The notes under the pieces are model-generated. The model worked only from the letters and a program-made list of their open reading frames with translations, was not told the origin of the DNA and did no database searches. From Deltaproteobacteria bacterium (GTDB lineage Bacteria; Desulfobacterota; DSM-4660; Desulfatiglandales; HGW-15), in contig JAFDHB010000121.1 in the NCBI GenBank assembly GCA_019308985.1, forward strand, positions 1-20,118: 20,118 bases of DNA, given 5' to 3'. This document shows positions 15,162-20,118 of this stretch, piece after piece. Each line of letters starts with the position of its first letter. Position 1 is the first letter of the stretch. The position numbers were made by a program, and so were the translations under genes.

Positions 15162-15692
15162 ATGGGAGAGAAAAAGGGAGAACAAGGGAAGAAGAAGGAA
15201 GAGAAGGAGAAAAGAGACCTGTTGCGATACAAGAGGGTCCTCATAGTGGATGATGAACCCGATGTCCTCGAGACTCTCGAGGAGCTTCTGCCCATGTGTG
15301 ATGTGGTCAAGGCTGCCACCTTTGAAGAGGCCCGGGATGTTTTGAGCACCCAGTACTTTGACATCGCCATCCTGGACATAATGGGGGTGGATGGGTACAA
15401 GCTCCTGGAGCTTGCCAACGAGAGGAAGGTCATAGCCGTGATGCTGACAGCCCACGCCTTGAGCCCTGATAACGTGGTAAAATCTTACAAGGAAGGGGCG
15501 GCATCCTATGTCCCCAAGGACGAGATAGCCAATATTGCGACCTACCTTAATGACATACTCCAGGCAAAAGAGGAGGGCAAGAGCACTTGGTGGCGCTGGA
15601 TGGATAGGCTCGGTGCCTTTTTTGAAAGGCGTTTTGGCCCTGACTGGAAAATGGACGACAAGGAGTTCTGGGACAGGTTTATGTACTACTAG
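15162..15692 (+). CDS. Stand-alone response-regulator receiver-domain protein
   Basis: A 176-aa cytoplasmic receiver (CheY-like) protein. The frame opens at an ATG at 15147, but GGAGAG at 15151-15156 sits 5 nt before the ATG at 15162, which I take as the start. In that numbering the acidic pair is Asp30-Asp31 (VLIVDDEPDV), the phospho-acceptor Asp72 (AILDIMG), the switch Thr96 (MLTAHA) and the conserved Lys119 (YVPKDE). A Lys/Glu-rich leader of about 20 residues precedes the domain. No DNA-binding or enzymatic output domain follows, only a tail of about 40 residues rich in Trp and Phe (TWWRWMDRLGAFFERRFG, then EFWDRFMYY). No histidine kinase is nearby. It precedes an exopolysaccharide-type region, so a regulatory link is possible but only inferred. 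Confidence 0.87.
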   Translation: MGEKKGEQGKKKEEKEKRDLLRYKRVLIVDDEPDVLETLEELLPMCDVVKAATFEEARDVLSTQYFDIAILDIMGVDGYKLLELANERKVIAVMLTAHALSPDNVVKSYKEGAASYVPKDEIANIATYLNDILQAKEEGKSTWWRWMDRLGAFFERRFGPDWKMDDKEFWDRFMYY

Positions 15693-15950
15693 AGGCCGCC
15701 CATGTCTTGCCGGGCCCTGGCGCGATGGGATTGACGTCCTGAGGGGCGGCGATCGAAGAGGATCTCCAGGGGAAGCAGAGGAGCAAAATTCAGGATTTTC
15801 GAATGGAAAAAACCGGTATTTCCTTATTGATTTCCGTATCTATAATATTCTTTGATTGAAATCAAGCAAGAAAGATTCGGACCAACAGCTTTTCTAATGT
15901 TTCCAATAATCTTTCGACAAGAGAAAAAAGCAAAATAGAGAAATTTTCTG
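15693..15950. other. Intergenic region between the receiver gene and the Ala-rich protein gene
   Basis: No credible gene. It becomes AT-rich toward the downstream promoter. A perfect palindrome TTGATT-GA-AATCAA at 15852-15865, about 86 bp upstream of the -35, could be an operator. A 7-bp inverted repeat GCCGCCC/GGGCGGC lies just after the receiver stop but has no T-run. Confidence 0.35.
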
Positions 15951-15979
15951 TTGACAATAGGTGCAGTGAGCTATATCTA
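15951..15979 (+). promoter_or_regulatory. Sigma-70 type promoter for the Ala-rich protein gene
   Basis: Consensus TTGACA (15951-15956) with TATCTA (15974-15979) after 17 bp; TATATC at 15972-15977 (15-bp spacer) is the alternative -10. About 70 bp upstream of the start codon, in AT-rich surroundings. Confidence 0.5.
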
Positions 15980-16048
15980 AGTAAAGTTAGGCTAAGGGAA
16001 AGGTTAACAGGTAAACGGAGACAACAGGATATCAAAAGGAGGCTGAGT

Positions 16049-16381
16049 ATGAAAAGAGGAAGACCAGGTATGATGGCAAGGGTGGGGATTTGTTTCCTTC
16101 TGTTAGCTTTCGTGATCTTGCCTATGACATCTCAATTGTCTGTGGCGGCCGAAAAAAAACTGCTTCCCAAGGCAGGTGAGACCACAGGATCCGCCCCAAC
16201 CGAGGTAGCCCAGGCAGCGGCAGGGGCAGCAGGCGCTGGTGAGGCGGCAGCCGGAGCAGCGGCAGCCGGAGCAGCAGCAGGTGTTAGTGCGGCCACCCTG
16301 GCAGTGATCGGCGGAATAGCTGCAGCAGTAGTTGTTGGTTCAGTCGCTGCTGATGAGGATGCGGCTGCAGTCCATCATTAA
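16049..16381 (+). CDS. Small secreted Ala-rich protein, GfcA/YjbE-like in architecture
   Basis: A 110-aa protein with an excellent ribosome-binding site (AAAGGAGG, 6 nt before ATG). Residues 1-34 look like a signal peptide (basic MKRGRPGMMAR, hydrophobic ICFLLLAFVILP, ending SVAA). Then come a short Lys/Pro segment, a low-complexity Ala/Gly region at about 55-79 (partly a perfect 2 x 15-bp DNA duplication at 16246-16275), a hydrophobic stretch AATLAVIGGIAAAVVVGSVA at about 81-100 and an acidic tail ending HH. I do not recognise a named family by sequence. The plan of signal peptide, low-complexity Ala-rich part and hydrophobic segment next to a Wza-type exporter resembles E. coli GfcA and YjbE, small proteins of capsule/exopolysaccharide operons. 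It has its own promoter and terminator. Confidence 0.75.
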   Translation: MKRGRPGMMARVGICFLLLAFVILPMTSQLSVAAEKKLLPKAGETTGSAPTEVAQAAAGAAGAGEAAAGAAAAGAAAGVSAATLAVIGGIAAAVVVGSVAADEDAAAVHH

Positions 16382-16448
16382 CCAACAGAGTATCGAGTAT
16401 CATTATAATAACATTTTTGACGTGAAAGAGACCATGTAGGTCGACTTC

Positions 16449-16492
16449 AAAGGTGAGGAGTGTGCGGCGGCAGTTTCTCCTCGCCTTTTTTT
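16449..16492 (+). terminator. Intrinsic terminator after the Ala-rich protein gene
   Basis: AGGTGAGGAG (16451-16460) pairs with CTCCTCGCCT (16477-16486) with one T:G wobble around a 16-nt loop. It is extended by AA/TT and followed by a T-tract to 16492. It should separate the small gene from the exporter gene, or attenuate transcription into it. Confidence 0.8.
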
Positions 16493-16682
16493 ATCCAAAT
16501 CCTATTCGGCAATACTCCCAAGACACACCGGCAAATGTCCCGTAGCGTCAGGCCCCTTACCAGCGGCTCCTGGGGTTCCTGGCGCCGGGAAATGACAATA
16601 ACCCCAATAATTACAATAAGGTAAAACTCATAGATCCCTGTAAGGGAAGGAGCGGAGCACTGCGCAGAAAGAAGAAGAACAA
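16493..16682. other. Intergenic stretch before the locus 5 repeats, no gene found
   Basis: No supported gene on either strand. The long minus-strand frame crossing it consists largely of heptapeptide repeats from the array. No convincing promoter for the downstream exporter was identified. Confidence 0.45.
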
Positions 16683-16739
16683 AGGACCGATGACCGAAGA
16701 CCGACGACGCGGGAGCGGCATCGTGCCGCGACCCCATAA
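16683..16739. repeat. GACCG heptamers and REP-like hairpin (locus 5, left part)
   Basis: AGGACCG, ATGACCG, AAGACCG and ACGACGC are in phase at about 16683-16710. They are followed by GGGA and the hairpin GCGGCA-TCG-TGCCGC (16715-16729). The order GACCG tract, hairpin, TGAA array is the same as the reverse complement of locus 1. Confidence 0.8.
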
Positions 16740-16858
16740 CCTTGAACCCTGAACCCTGAACCTTGAACCTTGAACCCTGAACCTTGAACCCTGAACCTTG
16801 AACCCTGAACCTTGAACCCTGAACCTTGAACCTTGAACCCTGAACCTTGAACTTTAAA
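16740..16858 (-). repeat. Heptamer array, 17 units (locus 5)
   Basis: Seventeen uninterrupted 7-bp units: nine CCTTGAA, seven CCCTGAA and a final CTTTAAA, with long stretches alternating CCTTGAA and CCCTGAA (a 14-bp higher-order period). This is the longest array in the window. It ends 67 bp before the preferred exporter start codon. Confidence 0.92.
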
Positions 16859-16925
16859 CCATAATACCCTATTATCCATAAATTCCCAGGCACTGCTACT
16901 TGATATGGGTTATTCGAGGTCCCCT

Positions 16926-19907
16926 ATGACTCCCAGAAAGACCATATTTCTCCTGGCAACCATTATAGCCCTCCAGACCTTTTTTCTGCTTTTTTCCAAA
17001 GGACTCTGGGCACAGAGCCTGGAACTCGCCTCTGGCCGGGAATCCCGGCTGATACAAGAGCTTGCCGGGGAGGACGTCCTGACACCTGAGCAGATCAAGG
17101 AGGTCAGGGAGATCCTGGCACAGGAGAAGACCTGCACGGAGGCCCTGGAAAGGGTAAGGAGGGATGGGGGCACTCTCACCAATGAGGAGCTGGAGGCCTG
17201 CAAGAAATCCCAGGAGATCAAGGAGGTGCTGGGGAGGGACAGGACCTGTCTTGAAGCGGTGAAGCGCGTCCAGGAAAAGGGTGGGACCCTCACGCTTGAT
17301 GAGCTGGCGGCCTGCAAGCAGGTATCCAAGATTCTCCAGGAGAGGGCACTCAAGGAGGCTGCCGCAGGGGTGCCTGAAGGGGTAGAAAAGGAGGAAATCA
17401 CCGAGGAACTCAGAAAGGTTGAGAAAGAAGAGGAAGAAAGACGGCCGATAGAGGCGCCCCCGGTAGAGAAAGAGCCGGAGCTGGAGATATTCGGCCACGA
17501 GCTCTTCAAGAGGCCGCCGAGCACCTTTGCGCCCATAACGGCGATCCCCGTGTCGGACGACTACGTCATTGGTCCCGGCGATGAGGTAAAGGTCCTCATG
17601 TGGGGCAGGCTCGATGCGGAATATACCTTGGTGGTGACACCCGAGGGCATACTGCATTTCCCCAAGATCGGGCCACTGCCTGTGGCGGGCTTGACATACA
17701 AGGAGATGAAGGAGCTCATCAGGGGCAAGACCGGTGCCATCACGGGGGTCAACGTGAGTGTGACCATGGGGAGGCTCCGGTCAATCCAGGTCTTTGTGAC
17801 CGGAGAGGTAAAGAGTCCGGGTCTTTACACGGTCAGTTCCCTCGCCGCTGTCCTCAACGCCCTGCTCTCCTCCGGAGGACCTACAAGGCTTGGATCACTG
17901 CGCAATATTCAGCTCAAGAGAGGGAACAGGATCGTTGCCACATTGGATGTCTATGATTTCCTCCTCAGGGGAGACAAGTCCAGTGATGTCCGCCTCATGC
18001 CGGGGGACGTCATATTCGTACCCATGGCAGGTCCGATGGTCGCCATATCCGGCAACGTGAAGAGACCCGCCATATACGAGCTGAAGCATGAGCTTTCCCT
18101 CCGGGAGGCCTTGAAACTGGCCGGAGGCCTCGCACCAGGGGCCTACGGCCAGAGGATCCAGATAGAGAGGTATTACCGGTTCCAGAAACAGATAGTCCTG
18201 GATATTCCCTATGCGGAACTTGAAAGGGAGGAACCGGTGTTGCTCCGGGACGGAGACGAAGTGCGGGTCTTTTCCATCATCCCCGAAAGCGTCAATGCGG
18301 TCTATCTTTATGGTAACGTACAGAGGCCCGGCAAGTACGCTTACAGGACAGGACTTCGCTTATCTGACCTCCTGCCCGACCTGGAAAGCCTGAAGACGGA
18401 TACCTACTTCGACTATGCCCTGATAAAGAGATATCGCCTCAAGGATATGAAGGCGGAGCTCATCCCCTTTGACCTCGGGAGACTCCTCGTGAAGAAGGAT
18501 GAAACCCAGAACCTGCTCCTGAGGCCCCTGGACGAGGTATATATATTCAGCAAGTGGATGTTCAAGGACAAGCCCTACGCGAGGATCGAAGGTGAGATAA
18601 GGAAACCAGGCCGTTATGTCGTGGACAAGATGCGGGTGAAGGACCTGATCTTCAAGGCAGGGAACCTGACCCGTGATGCCTACCTGGAGCTGGGACACCT
18701 CTATCGGACCGACCCTGAGACAAGGGAGGTCACCATACATTCCTTCAATGTGGCCGAGGCCCTCAAGGAGGACCCGGCACACAACCTCCCCCTGAAAGAC
18801 ATGGACCGCATCGTAATCCACAGTGCCTTGGAGTTTGAGCAGAAGTACACGGTGTCTGTCAGGGGCGAGGTCAACAACCCCGGTGATTATCCCTACGCGG
18901 TGAACATGACCGTGAGGGATCTCATCCTGGTGGCGGGCAGCGTAAAGGACTCCGCCTACCTGGAGCAAGGGGAACTGGTGCGGTTCCAGATCTTCGAGGG
19001 GAGGGAGGTCAAGACATCGGTCATCAATTTCGATATCAGGAAGGCCCTTAAGGGAGATCCTGCCCACAACCTGGCCCTCGAACCCCTGGACGTGGTATAC
19101 GTTAAAGAGATCCCGGAGTGGGGCGAGACCAGGAAGGTCACTATAAAGGGCGAGGTCCAGTTCCCGGGTACCTATGAGGTCAGAAGGGGAGAGAGGCTGA
19201 GCTCCCTCGTCGAACGGGCCGGTGGATTCACCAACCTGGCATACTTCCGGGGGGCCTTTTTTGCCAGGGAATCGGCAAGGGAGGCCCAGGAAAAGCGGCT
19301 CAGGGAAATGGTGGAAAGACTCAAGGTGGCAATGGCAAGGGCAGGCTCGGAAGAAGCCCAGGCAGCCTTGTCTCCCGAAGACCTGGCTGCCCAAAAACAG
19401 ATGATGGCGGCCCAGGAGGGCCTGATCAAGAGGCTTGAGGCCTTGAAGGCCACGGGCCGCGTGGTGATCGCCCTGGCCCCTTTGCCTGTGTTCAGGGGGA
19501 GCGGCAGTGACCTTGTCCTGGAGGACGGCGATGAGCTCATGATCCCCAGAAAGCCGGACACCGTGAATGTCCTGGGAGAGGTCTACAACCCCACGAGTCT
19601 CATTTTCGAAGAGGATAACCCCAACCTGGGTTACTACCTTGCCAAGACCGGTGGTCCTACGGAGAACGCGGAGGAGGATCAGATCTACGTCATCCGGGCC
19701 GATGGCACGGTGGTCAGCAAGAAGGGGACATCCAGGTATGCATCACTGCTGGGTTCAGGTTTTGAAGACACGAAGCTCTATCCCGGAGATACCGTGCTCG
19801 TGCCCCAGAAGGTCATCTTTCCCAGCTTGATGCGTGACATAAAGGATATTACCACCATTCTTGCCCAGATTGCTTTGTCGGCGGGCGTAGTCATCGCCGC
19901 CTTCTAA
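16926..19907 (+). CDS. Polysaccharide export protein with Poly_export domain and about seven SLBB repeats
   Basis: A 993-aa Wza-related outer-membrane/periplasmic exporter for capsule or exopolysaccharide. The ATG at 16926 has GAGG 6 nt upstream and is preferred over the upstream ATG at 16905. A signal peptide (about 1-29, hydrophobic core TIFLLATIIALQTFFLLF, end LWAQ) has no lipobox Cys, unlike Wza. Two 24-residue repeats with Cys at both ends (CTEALERVRRDGG... at 70-93, CLEAVKRVQEKGG... at 108-131) precede a charged linker. The Poly_export domain follows at about 213-285 (DDYVIGPGDEVKVLMWGRLD). SLBB-type units (G-V--PG-Y) start near 289, 371, 460, 551, 642, 738 and 880, with a coiled-coil-like segment at about 780-845 before the last. 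A hydrophobic end (ITTILAQIALSAGVVIAAF) could anchor it. Wza has far fewer SLBB units and about 380 residues. A heptamer array lies directly upstream and another downstream. Confidence 0.9.
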   Translation: MTPRKTIFLLATIIALQTFFLLFSKGLWAQSLELASGRESRLIQELAGEDVLTPEQIKEVREILAQEKTCTEALERVRRDGGTLTNEELEACKKSQEIKEVLGRDRTCLEAVKRVQEKGGTLTLDELAACKQVSKILQERALKEAAAGVPEGVEKEEITEELRKVEKEEEERRPIEAPPVEKEPELEIFGHELFKRPPSTFAPITAIPVSDDYVIGPGDEVKVLMWGRLDAEYTLVVTPEGILHFPKIGPLPVAGLTYKEMKELIRGKTGAITGVNVSVTMGRLRSIQVFVTGEVKSPGLYTVSSLAAVLNALLSSGGPTRLGSLRNIQLKRGNRIVATLDVYDFLLRGDKSSDVRLMPGDVIFVPMAGPMVAISGNVKRPAIYELKHELSLREALKLAGGLAPGAYGQRIQIERYYRFQKQIVLDIPYAELEREEPVLLRDGDEVRVFSIIPESVNAVYLYGNVQRPGKYAYRTGLRLSDLLPDLESLKTDTYFDYALIKRYRLKDMKAELIPFDLGRLLVKKDETQNLLLRPLDEVYIFSKWMFKDKPYARIEGEIRKPGRYVVDKMRVKDLIFKAGNLTRDAYLELGHLYRTDPETREVTIHSFNVAEALKEDPAHNLPLKDMDRIVIHSALEFEQKYTVSVRGEVNNPGDYPYAVNMTVRDLILVAGSVKDSAYLEQGELVRFQIFEGREVKTSVINFDIRKALKGDPAHNLALEPLDVVYVKEIPEWGETRKVTIKGEVQFPGTYEVRRGERLSSLVERAGGFTNLAYFRGAFFARESAREAQEKRLREMVERLKVAMARAGSEEAQAALSPEDLAAQKQMMAAQEGLIKRLEALKATGRVVIALAPLPVFRGSGSDLVLEDGDELMIPRKPDTVNVLGEVYNPTSLIFEEDNPNLGYYLAKTGGPTENAEEDQIYVIRADGTVVSKKGTSRYASLLGSGFEDTKLYPGDTVLVPQKVIFPSLMRDIKDITTILAQIALSAGVVIAAF

Positions 19908-19935
19908 AGCCCGGGCCTTGGCACTTGCTGTGGGA

Positions 19936-19995
19936 GCGGCATCTTGCCGCGAACCGATTAACCCTGAACCCTGAACCCTGAACCTTGAACCTTGA
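19936..19995. repeat. REP-like hairpin plus short heptamer array (locus 6)
   Basis: Hairpin GCGGCA-TCT-TGCCGC (19936-19950), preceded by GTGGGA. From 19962 come CCCTGAA three times, CCTTGAA once and a truncated CCTTGA. The array stops exactly where the MITE-like element begins at 19996. Confidence 0.85.
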
Positions 19996-20118
19996 TGGCT
20001 TCGTAAAAAGTCCAATTTCTGCGTTGCGCTTCATCTCGCTGTGATTGCAGCGTACGTTAAGTACGCCTCATCACACGAGATTCGCGCGCCTTGAACTTGA
20101 AGCTTTTTACTTTGCCAT
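19996..20118. mobile_element. MITE-like element, subfamily 2, cut by window end
   Basis: It starts TGGCTTCGTAAAAAGTCCAA and matches the element at 9375 through CTGCGTTGCGCTTCATC, then through the identical stretch from AAGTACGCCTCATCACACGA to CTTTGCCAT. It lacks the 95-bp insert of that copy. The right terminal repeat lies beyond the window. Confidence 0.8.

Noticed and set aside
16447..16893. Minus-strand frame of 148 aa with heptapeptide repeats
   Set aside because: It consists mostly of the translated 17-unit array and has no ribosome-binding site or conserved segment.
18360..19394. Minus-strand 344-aa frame
   Set aside because: Antisense shadow of the SLBB exporter, caused by codon bias on the coding strand.

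Overview
The window looks like a chromosomal segment of a Gram-negative anaerobe, most likely Desulfobacterota (former Deltaproteobacteria). I base this on three things: the block pgpA-cinA-thpR-recA-alaS, which I recall as a common order there; a LarC protein and a PflX-type radical SAM protein; and intergenic DNA crowded with degenerate 7-bp repeats, REP-like hairpins and small inverted-repeat elements. The taxonomic call is inference, because no rRNA or other decisive marker is present.

Layout. (1) 1-4157, minus strand: a tight housekeeping cluster read pgpA > cinA > thpR > recA > alaS (alaS is cut by the window start). pgpA/cinA and cinA/thpR overlap; recA and alaS lie 23 nt apart. (2) 4171-4504: an inverted-repeat element, then unassigned DNA. 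(3) 4505-7185, minus strand: a radical SAM protein (PflX/COG1313 type) and single-chain larC, separated by about 450 bp of heptanucleotide repeat mosaic. (4) 7534-9177, plus: an unusually long nucleotide-sugar dehydrogenase. (5) 9363-9625: a MITE-like element with a second small inverted-repeat insert and flanking 13-bp direct repeats. (6) 9708-14761: a branched-chain amino-acid type ABC transporter. The binding protein is on the plus strand with its own terminator, and it faces a compact livG-livF-livH-livM operon on the minus strand that may begin with a 60-aa orphan ORF. (7) 15162-19907, plus: a stand-alone receiver-domain protein, a small Ala-rich secreted protein and a 993-aa multi-SLBB polysaccharide exporter. 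This is probably the edge of an exopolysaccharide or capsule locus. The sugar dehydrogenase at 7.5 kb could supply a uronic-acid precursor for it. (8) 19908-20118: another REP/heptamer module joined to another copy of the MITE.

The most striking material is between the genes. A recurring composite module can be read as [NNGACCG heptamers] - [GCGGCA/TGCCGC hairpin with a GTGG or GTAG head] - [CCTTGAA/CCCTGAA heptamers] - [GCCGCC/GGCGGC hairpin]. Whole or partial copies occur near 5.8-6.2, 7.3-7.4, 11.0-11.1, 16.7-16.9 and 19.93-20.0 kb, in both orientations. One copy has a compensatory change in the hairpin stem, and the MITE-like elements sit at array or array-like junctions. The head-plus-palindrome form matches REP sequences mobilised by RAYT (Y1 transposase) enzymes, but no such transposase gene is in this window.
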